Shown one piece after another: positions 43,503-53,243 of a DNA stretch of 64,000 nt. Under the pieces are notes generated by a model, which had not been told where the DNA came from, did no database searches, and saw only the letters and a list, made by a program, of their open reading frames with translations. Where the stretch lies: NCBI RefSeq assembly GCF_000379965.1, contig NZ_KB904331.1, positions 62,001 to 126,000 of the forward strand, in the 5' to 3' direction. Origin of the DNA: Hoylesella nanceiensis DSM 19126 = JCM 15639 (GTDB lineage: Bacteria; Bacteroidota; Bacteroidia; Bacteroidales; Bacteroidaceae). A program made the position numbers and the translations under genes. How positions within the stretch are numbered: position 1 is the first letter of the stretch; each line of letters opens with the position of its first letter.

Positions 43503-46016
43503 TTATTTCTTTTTATTGTTTCTTTTCTCTATGGCAAGCTGACGGATAGCTGTTTCGATATCACCACCGAGCTGTACCGCCCTGTTCATTACCTCCACCT
43601 TCTCGGTTTCCTCTGTGGTGTAGGTCAGGTATTCCTCCATGCTCACTTCCGTAGCATAGACGGCACTCTGCATACCGCCCAGCCCTATCCACACTTCCTT
43701 GTAGAGTCGGTTGGGGTCGTTGTTCTGGTTGATGGAGAGTATCTGGCTCTTTTCCTTTTCCGAAAGACCGAGCATCGCCTGTATGCCGTCGAACTTGGTC
43801 ATGTACTTGCGCTGGTCAAGCAGTATCTTGCAGTCAGAGTTATTAATAATGCTCTCCTTGACGATGGGTGACTGGATGATGTCGTCCACCTCCTGCGTTA
43901 CGACAATGGCTTCCCCGAAATACTTTCTCACCGTCTTATAGAGATACTTGATGTAGTCTGCCATGTTTGCCGAAGCAATCGCCTTCCACGCTTCCTCAAT
44001 AAGTATCATCTTACGGATACCCTTTAATCGGCGCATCTTGTTGATGAAGGCTTCCATGATGATAATCGTTACCACAGGAAAGAGGTCTTTGTTGTCCTTC
44101 ACTTGGTCGATTTCAAAAACGATAAAGCGTTTGGAGAGTAGATCGATGTTCTTGTCCGAGTTCAACAGGAAATCATATCGACCACCACGATAATATTGCT
44201 TCAATGTAGTTAAGAGGTTGTTGATATTAAAGTCCGAGAGCGTTACCTTAATGTCTCTCTTTTCCATATCCTTTCGGTACACGTCCCGCAGATACTCATA
44301 GAAGGTATTAAAACAGGGTGTAACGCTGTGGTCAGCACATATCAGCTCGATATAGGTGTTGACGGCAGAACCAAGTTCGCCTGCCTCGGTCTTAGTGATA
44401 TGCTCATCTGCACTCTTCCAAAGCGTGAGCAGCAGCGTGCAGATACTCTCCCTTTTCTCCACGTCGAAGAAGTAATCATCTGTATAGAAAGGGTTGAAGG
44501 ATATCGGACTTTCATTGGTATAGGTGAAATACACACCGTCCTCACCCTTGGTCTTGCGGTGGATAAGTTCGCACAAGCCTTGATATGAGTTACCCGTATC
44601 GACCAAGAGGACGTGCGCTCCCTGCTCATAATACTGACGTACCATGTGGTTGGTAAAGAAAGACTTGCCGCTACCCGAAGGACCCAAGATGAACTTGTTG
44701 CGGTTGGTGATGACTCCTTTTTTCATCGGCAAATCCGATATGTCTAAGTGGACGGGTTTTCCTGAAAGGCGGTCTGCCATCTTGATACCGAAGGGAGAGA
44801 GCGAATCCTTGTAGTTCGTCTCTGCCGTAAAGAAACAGAGGGCAGGCTCGATGAAAGTATAGAATGACTCTTCTGCGGGAAAGTCTGCCGCATTACCGGG
44901 AATGCCTGCCCAGTAGAGCGTTGCCGCATCAATGGTGTTGTGGCGAGGGTGGCATTCCATAAGAGCAAGTGCAGAGCCTACGTCATTCTTGATTTGGCGA
45001 AGTTCTTCTTTATCGCTACTCCATGCCAGTACGTTGAAGTGGGCACGGATGGAGGTTAGTCCCTGTGAATGGGCAATATTGAGATACTCCTGTATCCATT
45101 CCTCGTTGATTTGGTTGCTACGGCTGTAGCGTGCTAGCGAGTGCATATTCCTAGCCTGCTTCTCGAAGCGTTCCAAGTTGGCATCGCTGTCCTCGATGAA
45201 GAGGTACTGGTTATAGATATGGTTGCAGGGTAACATCAGCCCCACGGGAGAGGCAAAAGAAAGGCGGCAGTCGCTTCGGTCGGTTGATAATCGCTCGTAT
45301 CGGCTGTCCGTGCTTACTGTTGTAGGCAGGTCGTCCGTATCGGAGAGTGTATGCAGACAAAGCATATTATCGCCCACACGTACAAGGTCTGCGCCCAGAC
45401 GGATGTCCTCCAAAGACGCGTGTCCTTCTTCCGAGAGGGAGAAATAACGGTCCAAGAGTCCGCCTTTTTCATTTGTGCCAACCAACTCTTCTTCAGTCAT
45501 GCGGACAATCCTTAGCTGCTCGGTATCGTTGATGATACGCTCGAACTGGTCCACTGCTTCCATAAACTTCATCACTTCATCCTTGTTGGTAATCTCTTTT
45601 GGTAGCAGATGTCCACGGCAGAGCGAAGAGAAATTACTTTGCTGCGCCATACGCTGCTTGTTCGTCTTGGTAAGGAAGAGATAGACCGAGTGGTGGAGAT
45701 ACGGACGCTCGTTGAAGTGCCGTTCAGAGGAACGGGCAAGGAAACTCAATCCGCCATCGGAGAGCTTTCCTTGATAGTCTTCCTTAATGAACCAGTCCTG
45801 CTTGTGTACGATGCTATAATTGGGTAGCACCTTGATTGCCTTATGCCAGGCAGAGTGCATTGCTTCGTATTCTGTAGAGGTGACGGTAAAGAGTTCGGGC
45901 AGTTCCACACGGAAAGCCACAGTGATGTCAGCATCTTTGCTCACCATGCAGCCCTGCTCTACGGAGAGCAGTGGAAACTTCGACTCCAAGGTGGTTATCT
46001 TGCTTTTATTTCTCAT
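43503..46016 (-). CDS. traG: conjugation ATPase TraG (VirB4 family)
   Basis: 837 residues. The Walker A motif GPSGSGKSFFTNHM is near residue 445, and Walker B with LIEEAWKAIA follows around 680. It energises the transfer channel from the cytoplasmic face. The stop is 1-4 bp from the neighbouring gene: its start at 46016 overlaps the traF end (ATGA-type overlap). It is the largest gene of the operon and usually the best conserved. Confidence 0.96.
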   Translation of the reverse strand: MRNKSKITTLESKFPLLSVEQGCMVSKDADITVAFRVELPELFTVTSTEYEAMHSAWHKAIKVLPNYSIVHKQDWFIKEDYQGKLSDGGLSFLARSSERHFNERPYLHHSVYLFLTKTNKQRMAQQSNFSSLCRGHLLPKEITNKDEVMKFMEAVDQFERIINDTEQLRIVRMTEEELVGTNEKGGLLDRYFSLSEEGHASLEDIRLGADLVRVGDNMLCLHTLSDTDDLPTTVSTDSRYERLSTDRSDCRLSFASPVGLMLPCNHIYNQYLFIEDSDANLERFEKQARNMHSLARYSRSNQINEEWIQEYLNIAHSQGLTSIRAHFNVLAWSSDKEELRQIKNDVGSALALMECHPRHNTIDAATLYWAGIPGNAADFPAEESFYTFIEPALCFFTAETNYKDSLSPFGIKMADRLSGKPVHLDISDLPMKKGVITNRNKFILGPSGSGKSFFTNHMVRQYYEQGAHVLLVDTGNSYQGLCELIHRKTKGEDGVYFTYTNESPISFNPFYTDDYFFDVEKRESICTLLLTLWKSADEHITKTEAGELGSAVNTYIELICADHSVTPCFNTFYEYLRDVYRKDMEKRDIKVTLSDFNINNLLTTLKQYYRGGRYDFLLNSDKNIDLLSKRFIVFEIDQVKDNKDLFPVVTIIIMEAFINKMRRLKGIRKMILIEEAWKAIASANMADYIKYLYKTVRKYFGEAIVVTQEVDDIIQSPIVKESIINNSDCKILLDQRKYMTKFDGIQAMLGLSEKEKSQILSINQNNDPNRLYKEVWIGLGGMQSAVYATEVSMEEYLTYTTEETEKVEVMNRAVQLGGDIETAIRQLAIEKRNNKKK

Positions 46017-46348
46017 TTTTTTGCTTTCTTTGGTTGAAGATTACGGATAAGGTGGCAGACCGTACGGCGGTTCACAAGGTAGCGTGGGTGCATACGCACT
46101 GCTCCTTTTTTCATCAGCCCATATTGCCCATACTTTCTATTCATGGTGAACGTTTGCCATACCACAAGGCTGGCACCCACTACACCTATGACAAGACAGG
46201 TAATTTGGCTGACTCCACAGAGATAGAGGATGACCACAAGAATGAAGACAGCCAGCAGCCCTCCTGCAAAGAGGAAGAGGTACTGCGCCTTCAAGCCCTT
46301 GAACTCTACCGTCCTACCTACACCTTTGTTGATTTCAAATGCAGCCAT
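46013..46348 (-). CDS. traF: conjugative transposon protein TraF (DUF4133)
   Basis: 111 residues, starting AAFEINKGVGRTVEFKGLKAQYLF, the DUF4133 start, with two membrane helices. VirB3-like, inner membrane. 4-bp overlap with traG. Confidence 0.92.
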   Translation of the reverse strand: MAAFEINKGVGRTVEFKGLKAQYLFLFAGGLLAVFILVVILYLCGVSQITCLVIGVVGASLVVWQTFTMNRKYGQYGLMKKGAVRMHPRYLVNRRTVCHLIRNLQPKKAKK

Positions 46349-46352
46349 CGCC

Positions 46353-46652
46353 TTACAAGAAGAAACTTCTCAAGATAGTGGCAGCCACGATGAGGAAGAT
46401 ACACGCACCGAACCAAGAGGCTGCGGTCTTACTCGTATCGGGGTCACCACTTGAGAACTTGTTATACACTTTTATTCCTCCTATCAACCCCACTACCGCC
46501 CCTACGGCATAAATGAGTTTCGTGCCGGGATCGAAGTAGGAGGTTACCATTTTTGTAGCTTCATTGATACCGGCAATACCATTGCCTTGTGCGTATGCTC
46601 CTATGGTGGTAGCCGTCAGGAGTAGCATTGTGATTTTCTTTTTGTTGTTCAT
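46353..46652 (-). CDS. traE: conjugative transposon protein TraE (DUF4134)
   Basis: 99 residues with a signal peptide and two further hydrophobic helices (LIYAVGAVVGLIGGIKVYNKF). The small hydrophobic DUF4134 protein is thought to be VirB2-like, a pilin candidate. Followed immediately by traF (4 bp). Confidence 0.92.
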   Translation of the reverse strand: MNNKKKITMLLLTATTIGAYAQGNGIAGINEATKMVTSYFDPGTKLIYAVGAVVGLIGGIKVYNKFSSGDPDTSKTAASWFGACIFLIVAATILRSFFL

Positions 46653-46807
46653 TGTTCTTTTTATTTTAAGTTGTTAAATGAATTGTTTTCTTTTGGGTAG
46701 AGTTGGTAAGGGGTGGCTCGGTTTTATTGTATGACTGATATTGGTTGATTGTTTTACTTTTGAGCCACCCCTCGAACACCGTACAATATGAACAAAAACA
46801 CTAAGTT
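46653..46807 (-). other. spacer before traE
   Basis: 155 bp without a gene. An A/T-rich leader with a short G-rich block, possibly an internal promoter for traE and following genes; no consensus -7 box recognised. Confidence 0.3.
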
Positions 46808-47623
46808 TTACAAATAGTATGAAAGTGGACGCTCGTCATCTTCCGATGTATCGCTATTGCTGCTCTCTACGTTTAAGTTCGTTTCAAAGTTTGAAGAAGA
46901 GTTTATATTATTTTCCTCCAATTCCGCTTCTTCCGCCTTGCGAATGGCAGCAAGTAGCTTTTGATGGTCTTTCTCCTGCTTAAGCGTTGCCTCTTTGATA
47001 TAGTCCATGAGCTGTGTGCCCCGTATGCTTTGCAGCGTATCCTGCACTTCGGTTTCGCTTTCCTCATCGAGTGCATCGTCATTCCTGTGCCAACCGTTTA
47101 TACGGGACAAGTCCCTTGTAAGAATGGCGGACGGTGAGACTTCGGGCATCACTGCATCAGCGATTTGCAGTTCCTCACGAATTATAGTGGCTTCGTCAGG
47201 CTCGTCCATTGTGTAGTCAATCTGCATTTCATTATCTTCTTCTGTACTTTCCGCTTCTTTTATTTCTTCGGACACAGATGAGTTTTTCCCTGCAAAGGTA
47301 TTAGGATTATCAGCTGGTTTTTCTTTTGATGAAGTATCGGGAACATCAGGGATTTTTTGAGAATTTGTCGTAATCTCTTTTGAGATTTCGTCATAGCGTT
47401 CCCTATATGACTTACTTTTACCAACAAGTATTTTCCGTGCCTGCTCAATCTGGTCTTGCGTAACAGAAGAAACACTCTGCTTTTGTTCCTGCTTGTTTTT
47501 CTTTTTACTTTCTTCTTCCACTTTTTGGCGCACAATGTTTAACTGTTGCCAAAGAAAGAGTATCCCAACGAGTAACCATATCACTGTCAAAATCAGAAGA
47601 ATGTTGAATAGTATTGTTTGCAT
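46808..47623 (-). CDS. TraD-like membrane-anchored coiled-coil protein
   Basis: 271 residues. An N-terminal membrane helix (TILFNILLILTVIWLLVGILFLW) is followed by a Lys/Glu/Gln-rich region, probably coiled coil, and a long acidic, Ser/Glu-rich tail ending in DERPLSYYL. The place between the DUF3408 and traE genes is that of TraD in other CTn elements. Function unknown. Confidence 0.65.
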   Translation of the reverse strand: MQTILFNILLILTVIWLLVGILFLWQQLNIVRQKVEEESKKKNKQEQKQSVSSVTQDQIEQARKILVGKSKSYRERYDEISKEITTNSQKIPDVPDTSSKEKPADNPNTFAGKNSSVSEEIKEAESTEEDNEMQIDYTMDEPDEATIIREELQIADAVMPEVSPSAILTRDLSRINGWHRNDDALDEESETEVQDTLQSIRGTQLMDYIKEATLKQEKDHQKLLAAIRKAEEAELEENNINSSSNFETNLNVESSNSDTSEDDERPLSYYL

Positions 47624-47656
47624 AATGGTGATGTTTGTTTGTCATTTATTCTATGT

Positions 47657-48151
47657 TCAAAAGTCTATTGCCACCTTGCGTCGATGCTTTGCAGTGGCAT
47701 TATTGAGCAGTTCCTTATGTTCTTTAAGGTGTTCACGGAGAATATTGTCAATATAACAAGCCATCGATACCCGCTCACCCAAATCCTGTAAAATGTTTCT
47801 TAGCACTTGGAGTGTATCAGCACTCATTGTAAAATTGGTTCGCTCTCGAAGGCGGACGGATTGTAAATAGCGTGTTCGGTAGTCCTCTAAAGAAGTCCGA
47901 GGTGTATCATTTCCTTTCTCGTGGCTTTTACACAAGGTCTTGTCCTGCTTATCGTCCGAGGTAGGCATAAGCTCCTTTACCGGATGCTGATTTTCCTTTT
48001 GGTTGGTACTGACTACTATTTTCATATCCTCTTCCTCTTCAGGTGGGTCAAAAGCCACCGTTTCCTTAGGTGGTGTCTTCATCACCCCGTCTTCTGCCAT
48101 TTCCTTGAGCTTGGCTTCCAATTTCTGCCGCTGTTCCTGTATCTTTGCCAT
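47657..48151 (-). CDS. DUF3408 family conjugation protein (TraB/TraC position)
   Basis: 164 residues. The N-terminus is charged coiled coil, and the C-terminal about 75 residues form the conserved DUF3408 part (YRTRYLQSVRLRERTNFTMSADTLQVLRNILQDLGERVSMACYIDNILREHL), which resembles a ribbon-helix-helix DNA-binding unit. It may act with the ParA-like TraA. 9 bp gap to traA. Confidence 0.85.
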   Translation of the reverse strand: MAKIQEQRQKLEAKLKEMAEDGVMKTPPKETVAFDPPEEEEDMKIVVSTNQKENQHPVKELMPTSDDKQDKTLCKSHEKGNDTPRTSLEDYRTRYLQSVRLRERTNFTMSADTLQVLRNILQDLGERVSMACYIDNILREHLKEHKELLNNATAKHRRKVAIDF

Positions 48152-48160
48152 AGTGCTGTC

Positions 48161-48940
48161 TTATTTAAGTTGAATATGGGTAAGCAATTCCTCTATCAGC
48201 TCTTCAATGCCGGTCCCGATTCGTAAAGCCTTATTGGGAGGTAGGTAAGTGGAACGGAATACTCCACGGAATCCATATTGCTCCAGTTCATGGCCGAAGC
48301 GGTGAGCAGCATAGACATGCTGATTAAGTAGCGTGTAATCTTCGTTCTTGATATACCTACTATAGTATTCTATGAGCGTGTTCTTAACTCTTCGGTCAAC
48401 CTTGTTCCATAGCAGAATGACTTCCTTGATACGGACACTTGACATAGATACACCCAAGTCGTTTACTGCCTTGATATAGGTAAGACAGGCAACCATCGAC
48501 TGAACATCAGGCTCTAAAGGTGAAAGGATATAGTCCATCTCCAGCGATAGCTGCAAAAGGTCACTTGTACCAGCATGACCAGGAAAGTCGAAGATGACTA
48601 AATCAAAATTCTCAGACGGATGTTTACGGATATACTCGTTAGCTTTTTCTATTGCCTCCTTAGGGTCTGCCTTGAGAATGCGATAGGCTGTACGCTTCAA
48701 AGAGGAGAAATGTTGCTTCATCTGCTTGGAAAGCTGTGGATCACTTTCAATGCAAGCCTTTTCCCTTTCACGGAGTTTATAGAATGAGTCCTGAGACAAG
48801 TCACAGTCTACTACAAAAAGATGGATATTTCTTTCGTAGTAAAGAATGCTGCTGACAATCTCAGCCAAAGTACTTTTGCCAACACCTCCCTTTTGAGAGG
48901 AGAAGCCCAGAAATATGGGCGATGTTTGTATCTGTTCCAT
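48161..48940 (-). CDS. traA: ParA-family ATPase TraA
   Basis: 259 residues with the deviant Walker A motif QKGGVGKST (residues 16-24) of ParA/MinD proteins and DLVIFDFPGHAG as the Walker B/switch segment. First gene of the leftward tra operon. Probably positions or partitions the element or the transfer complex. Confidence 0.93.
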   Translation of the reverse strand: MEQIQTSPIFLGFSSQKGGVGKSTLAEIVSSILYYERNIHLFVVDCDLSQDSFYKLREREKACIESDPQLSKQMKQHFSSLKRTAYRILKADPKEAIEKANEYIRKHPSENFDLVIFDFPGHAGTSDLLQLSLEMDYILSPLEPDVQSMVACLTYIKAVNDLGVSMSSVRIKEVILLWNKVDRRVKNTLIEYYSRYIKNEDYTLLNQHVYAAHRFGHELEQYGFRGVFRSTYLPPNKALRIGTGIEELIEELLTHIQLK

Positions 48941-49020
48941 ACTATAGATATTTTTATCGTTTGAACTATAATTTGATTGGTAGCTCGTTAGAGTAATCGT
49001 CAGAGCGAATTATTAATTCT

Positions 49021-49210
49021 TTTATCTGTCGAAATACCGAAGTATCTATCGTTTTATTTGTCGATTTGTCGACATCTCGATAGTTCTATCTGACGATATC
49101 TTGAACGATTGAAATAGAGTTCGTCATATCGTTATTTAAATAGTTCTATCGAACGATATTCCGTTCGTTTTATCTGCAAAATAAAAGCTTTTTCGATAGA
49201 TATTTCTATG
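49021..49210. repeat. cluster of CTATCG/CGATAG-type words upstream of traA
   Basis: TAGTTCTATC recurs at 49081 and 49141, exactly 60 bp apart, each followed by a similar 20-base sequence (ACGATAT and GAWCGWT words). Further CTATCG/CGATAG words are at 49047, around 49194 and 49213. Several are palindromic neighbours, such as CTATCGAACGATAT. The position upstream of the ParA/DUF3408 pair suggests a partition or operator region. Confidence 0.6.
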
Positions 49211-49387
49211 CGATAGAAGTACAAGGAAATGAAAGGAAAAAGAGTGAATATCATTGATAATGAGATATTTGAAAATCTGCCGTAACTTTGCAGGCGAGAA
49301 TAATACATGGAGGTAACGTCCCGAAGCAGACACCCCAAAAGGGTGGATACTTCAATCGTATCAACTCTTGATATTGGCAAGGTGTGT

Positions 49388-49421
49388 CTTTGTAACACAA
49401 ACCGACGTTTGTACCACAAAG
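49388..49421. promoter_or_regulatory. oriT-like inverted repeat upstream of mobA
   Basis: CTTTGT-aac-ACAAAC and GTTTGT-acc-ACAAAG (49388-49402 with 49407-49421) form a 15-nt arm hairpin with a 3x3 internal loop and a 4-base turn. Two smaller GC hairpins flank it (near 49342 and 49429). It lies 62 bp before mobA, where the relaxase nick site is expected. The nick position cannot be told. Confidence 0.5.
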
Positions 49422-49482
49422 ATCCTTGCCCCGAAGGGGAGATGAATTACTCCAAAGTCGTAATTAAGAAAACAGAAAGGAT

Positions 49483-49896
49483 ATGGATAAGGACAAGGAA
49501 CATGGTTCAGAACGAAAACAAGTAGAAAAGCCACGTTGGGACAACTGGCATGTACGGTTGCCTAACCCCAAAGACCAGCAACGGGCGATAGAATTGTTTC
49601 AGCGTTCGGGGGCAAAAACAAAGTCGGATTTCGTGCGTGGACGTATTCTTGGAGAGAGTTTCAAGGTGATTACGGTGGATAAATCCGCAGTGGAATATTA
49701 CCGGAAGCTCTCAGAATTGACGGCACAAATCCAGAAGATTGGCGTGCTGTATAACCAGACCGTGCGGGCCATCAACAGCTACCACAGCGTAAAAACCGCA
49801 CAGATTCTGCTTGAGAAGTTGGAGAAATTGTCGGCTCAAATCATTGCCTTGCAGGAGCAAGCTATCAATCTTACCATTGACTATCGCAAAAGATGA
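49483..49896 (+). CDS. mobA: mobilization protein MobA (relaxosome accessory)
   Basis: 137 residues. The N-terminal half (WHVRLPNPKDQQRAIELFQRSGAKTKSDFVRGRIL) is a ribbon-helix-helix-like DNA-binding domain; the C-terminal half is helical (KLSELTAQIQKIGVLYNQTVRAI). It would load the relaxase onto oriT. Its stop overlaps the mobB start by 4 bp. Confidence 0.88.
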   Translation: MDKDKEHGSERKQVEKPRWDNWHVRLPNPKDQQRAIELFQRSGAKTKSDFVRGRILGESFKVITVDKSAVEYYRKLSELTAQIQKIGVLYNQTVRAINSYHSVKTAQILLEKLEKLSAQIIALQEQAINLTIDYRKR

Positions 49897-51173
49897 TAGC
49901 AAAGATTTCAAGTACGGAAAACCTCGGAGGAGCACTCGGCTATAACTTCAAAAAGGTAGAGAAAGGGCAAGCGAGTATTCTTCTTGCCGCTGAGTTGTAT
50001 CAGGACAGGGAGGGACGTTATACGATGGAGGAAGTGCTTGCCGACATGGAGGCATTGATACCCAAGAAATGCAGGACGAAGAAAACGGTATTCCATTGCT
50101 CCCTCAATCCGCACCCGGACGAGAAGCTCTCCGATGAAACACTCACGCAGATTGCCAAGGAGTATATGGAGACACTCGGTTATGGCAAACAGCCCTATAT
50201 CGTCTTCAAACACAACGACATTACCCGTGAGCATATACACATCGTATCGCTTCGGATAGATGGTAAGGGAAAGAAAATCAACGACAAGTTTGAAAAGCGA
50301 AGGAGCAAGCAGATTACCGATGCCTTGGAAAGGAAATATAGCCTTATTCCAAGTTCAAAAGTAACTGATAGGGAAATGAAGGAAGTATCTAAAATTGATA
50401 CCACCAAAGGGAATATCAAGGAACAAGTAGCCGAAATGCTTCTCTCTGTCCTAAAGTATTATGAGTTCTGCTCACTTGGAGAATTGAATGCCATCCTCTC
50501 CATATACAATCTTGCAGTGGAGGAAGTTAAGACAGAGTTTCGGGGAAAGAAATATGAAGGACTTGTCTATGTCCCAACAGATAATAAGGGAGACAAGGTA
50601 AGTAGCCCTATCCACGCCTCGGACATTGGACGTGGTGTGGGCTATACAGCCGTACAGAACAGGATGCAGAAGTCGAAACAAGCCATCAAACCACTGATAC
50701 CAACCGTCAGGAACAAAGTGTTACAAGCTATGCGTACCTCTCCAAAGACAGAGGAAGAACTTCGGCAACGATTGGAGGAACAAGGCTTGCGTGTGTTTAT
50801 CCGAAAGAACGAAAGCGGGCACATCTATGGCATCACGTTCATTGACGACAAGGAGGGCATTGCGCTTAATGGCTCCCGATTGGGTAAGGGATATGCCGCT
50901 AACGTATTCAATGGTTATTTCTCCAATCCAACACATAATCCGTTCTTAGATGAAACGCAGTATGGCAGTCTGTCTGCCCGTTTGGATCAATCTGCAACCG
51001 TTCACCCTTCGCAGCTAAATACGGAGGAAAGCGACAACCTTGTCGATGAACTTATCGAGGATATGGCAGATGGCTCTTTCCTATCTACGGGCAACGATGA
51101 TTGGAAAGAAGCTGCATGGCAGCGTAAGCTCCGAAAACAAAGTAAGGTAAATATTAGACGAAGAAAACATTAA
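49893..51173 (+). CDS. mobB: relaxase MobB
   Basis: 426 residues. The N-terminal relaxase domain starts MIAKISSTENLGGALGYNFKKVEKGQA. The metal-binding histidines are in DITREHIHIVSLRIDG (HxH), preceded by KKTVFHCSLNPHPDE. The N-terminal Tyr candidate is in LGYNF. It nicks oriT and covalently leads the transferred strand. Starts inside the mobA stop. Confidence 0.94.
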   Translation: MIAKISSTENLGGALGYNFKKVEKGQASILLAAELYQDREGRYTMEEVLADMEALIPKKCRTKKTVFHCSLNPHPDEKLSDETLTQIAKEYMETLGYGKQPYIVFKHNDITREHIHIVSLRIDGKGKKINDKFEKRRSKQITDALERKYSLIPSSKVTDREMKEVSKIDTTKGNIKEQVAEMLLSVLKYYEFCSLGELNAILSIYNLAVEEVKTEFRGKKYEGLVYVPTDNKGDKVSSPIHASDIGRGVGYTAVQNRMQKSKQAIKPLIPTVRNKVLQAMRTSPKTEEELRQRLEEQGLRVFIRKNESGHIYGITFIDDKEGIALNGSRLGKGYAANVFNGYFSNPTHNPFLDETQYGSLSARLDQSATVHPSQLNTEESDNLVDELIEDMADGSFLSTGNDDWKEAAWQRKLRKQSKVNIRRRKH

Positions 51174-51193
51174 ATAAACGAGCATTTCTATCT

Positions 51194-51211
51194 CCCCTCC
51201 CTTCGGAGGGG
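51194..51211 (+). repeat. GC-rich hairpin typical of Bacteroidetes intergenic regions
   Basis: CCCCTCC-cttc-GGAGGGG followed by TTGGGGGAGG. Such CCCCTCC/GGAGGGG hairpins recur in Bacteroidetes genomes as REP-like sequences. It lies between mobB and the coupling-protein gene. Confidence 0.55.
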
Positions 51212-51239
51212 TTGGGGGAGGCTTTAAAACAATATAATT

Positions 51240-53243
51240 ATGGCACAAGAAGATGATTTAAGAGCATTGGGTAAGGTCATGGACTTTATGCGGGGTATAT
51301 CAGTGATATTTCTCCTTATCAACTGTTATTGGTTCAGCTACGAAGCGTTTCACGAGTGGCACTTCACGCTCGGTATCATCAACAAGATACTAATAAACTT
51401 CCAACGTACCACAGGCTTGTTCTCGTCCATCCTCTGGACAAAACTCTTTTGTGTGGTATTCCTTGCCCTTTCTTGCTTGGGGACAAAAGGAGTGAAAGAA
51501 GAGAAAATCACATGGAAAAGGATTTGGACGGTGCTTTTCTCAGGCTTTGTCTTTTTCTTTCTCAACTGGTGGCTACTGGTATTGCCCATCGGCAAGATCG
51601 GAGTAGCTTCCCTCTATATATTTACGCTATCCGTTGGCTATATCTGTCTGCTGATGGGTGGCGTATGGATGAGCCGACTACTCAAAAACAACCTGATGGA
51701 CGATGTATTCAACACAGAAAACGAGAGTTTCATGCAGGAAACACGGTTGATGGAAAATGAATACTCCGTCAATCTTCCTACACGCTTCTACTATAAGAAG
51801 AAGTGGAACAATGGTTGGATTAACGTAGTCAATCCGTTCCGTGCCTCAATGGTGCTCGGTACACCTGGTTCGGGTAAGTCCTACGCCATTGTGAACAACT
51901 ACATCAAGCAGCAGATAGAGAAAGGCTTTGCGATGTATATCTACGATTATAAGTTTCCCGACCTTTCCGAGATTGCTTATAATCACCTACTTAATCACTT
52001 GGATGCCTACAAGGTAAAACCGCAGTTTTTCGTGATAAATTTCGATGATCCGAGAAAGTCGCATCGGTGCAATCCTATCAATCCTGCCTTTATGACAGAT
52101 ATATCGGATGCCTACGAGAGTGCCTATACCATCATGCTCAACCTTAACCGCTCATGGATACAGAAGCAGGGAGATTTCTTTGTCGAGTCACCGATTATCC
52201 TATTGGCAGCTATTATATGGTTTCTGAAAATCTATGAGAACGGAAAGTATTGCACCTTCCCTCATGCCATCGAATTTCTCAACCGTCCCTACGCACAAAT
52301 ATTCCCGATACTCACCTCCTACGATGAGCTTGCCAACTACCTTTCACCCTTTATGGATGCTTGGGAAGGCGGAGCACAGGACCAGTTGCAGGGGCAGATA
52401 GCCAGTGCCAAAATACCACTTTCACGAATGATTTCACCTGCTCTTTATTGGGTGATGACAGGCGATGATTTCTCACTTGACATCAATAACCCTAATGAGC
52501 CGAAAGTACTTGTTGTAGGTAACAATCCCGATCGCCAGAATATCTACTCAGCTGCTCTTGGACTATATAACAGCCGTATTGTGAAACTCATCAACAAAAA
52601 GAAACAGCTCAAATCTTCGGTGATAATCGACGAGTTGCCGACCATATATTTTCGTGGACTGGATAACCTTATTGCCACAGCCCGAAGCAACAAGGTTGCA
52701 GTATGTTTGGGCTTTCAGGACTTCTCACAGCTCACTCGCGATTATGGGGACAAAGAAAGTAAAGTGATACAGAACACTGTGGGCAATGTCTTTGCCGGGC
52801 AAGTCGTTGGCGAAACGGCCAAGACGCTCTCTGAGCGGTTCGGCAAGGTCTTGCAACAACGACAATCGATGACCATCAATCGAAACGACAAGTCCACCTC
52901 TATCTCCACACAGATGGACAGTCTTATCCCAGCATCCAAAATCAGCAACCTAACACAGGGTATGTTTGTGGGTGCCGTATCCGACAACTTTGATGAGCGA
53001 ATCGATCAAAAGATTTTCCATGCAGAGATAGTAGTGAATAGTGCAAAGATTTCTGCTGAGATGAAAGCCTACCAACCAATCCCTACAATTGCAGATTTTA
53101 CAAATGAAAATGACTCCGACAATCTCAAAGAGACTATCGAAGCCAACTATAAGCGGGTCAAGCAAGAGGTATTAACTCTTGTGGCTTCAGAAATAGAACG
53201 GATAAAAAGCAACCCGGCACTTGCTCGCTTAATCAAAGAGTAG
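51240..53243 (+). CDS. mobC: coupling protein (VirD4/TraG type), MobC
   Basis: 667 residues. N-terminal membrane helices (VIFLLINCYWFSYEAF and others) are followed by the Walker A motif GTPGSGKSY (near residue 207) and Walker B region SVIIDELPTIYF. Also contains GLYNSRIVKLINKKKQ and the QDFSQL segment. Delivers the relaxosome to the channel. Its end overlaps by 11 bp the convergent SusD remnant. Confidence 0.95.
   Translation: MAQEDDLRALGKVMDFMRGISVIFLLINCYWFSYEAFHEWHFTLGIINKILINFQRTTGLFSSILWTKLFCVVFLALSCLGTKGVKEEKITWKRIWTVLFSGFVFFFLNWWLLVLPIGKIGVASLYIFTLSVGYICLLMGGVWMSRLLKNNLMDDVFNTENESFMQETRLMENEYSVNLPTRFYYKKKWNNGWINVVNPFRASMVLGTPGSGKSYAIVNNYIKQQIEKGFAMYIYDYKFPDLSEIAYNHLLNHLDAYKVKPQFFVINFDDPRKSHRCNPINPAFMTDISDAYESAYTIMLNLNRSWIQKQGDFFVESPIILLAAIIWFLKIYENGKYCTFPHAIEFLNRPYAQIFPILTSYDELANYLSPFMDAWEGGAQDQLQGQIASAKIPLSRMISPALYWVMTGDDFSLDINNPNEPKVLVVGNNPDRQNIYSAALGLYNSRIVKLINKKKQLKSSVIIDELPTIYFRGLDNLIATARSNKVAVCLGFQDFSQLTRDYGDKESKVIQNTVGNVFAGQVVGETAKTLSERFGKVLQQRQSMTINRNDKSTSISTQMDSLIPASKISNLTQGMFVGAVSDNFDERIDQKIFHAEIVVNSAKISAEMKAYQPIPTIADFTNENDSDNLKETIEANYKRVKQEVLTLVASEIERIKSNPALARLIKE

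Noticed and set aside
45475-46454. many frames antisense to traG/traF
   Set aside because: Higher-GC coding DNA leaves long open antisense frames; the tra proteins on the other strand are well recognised.
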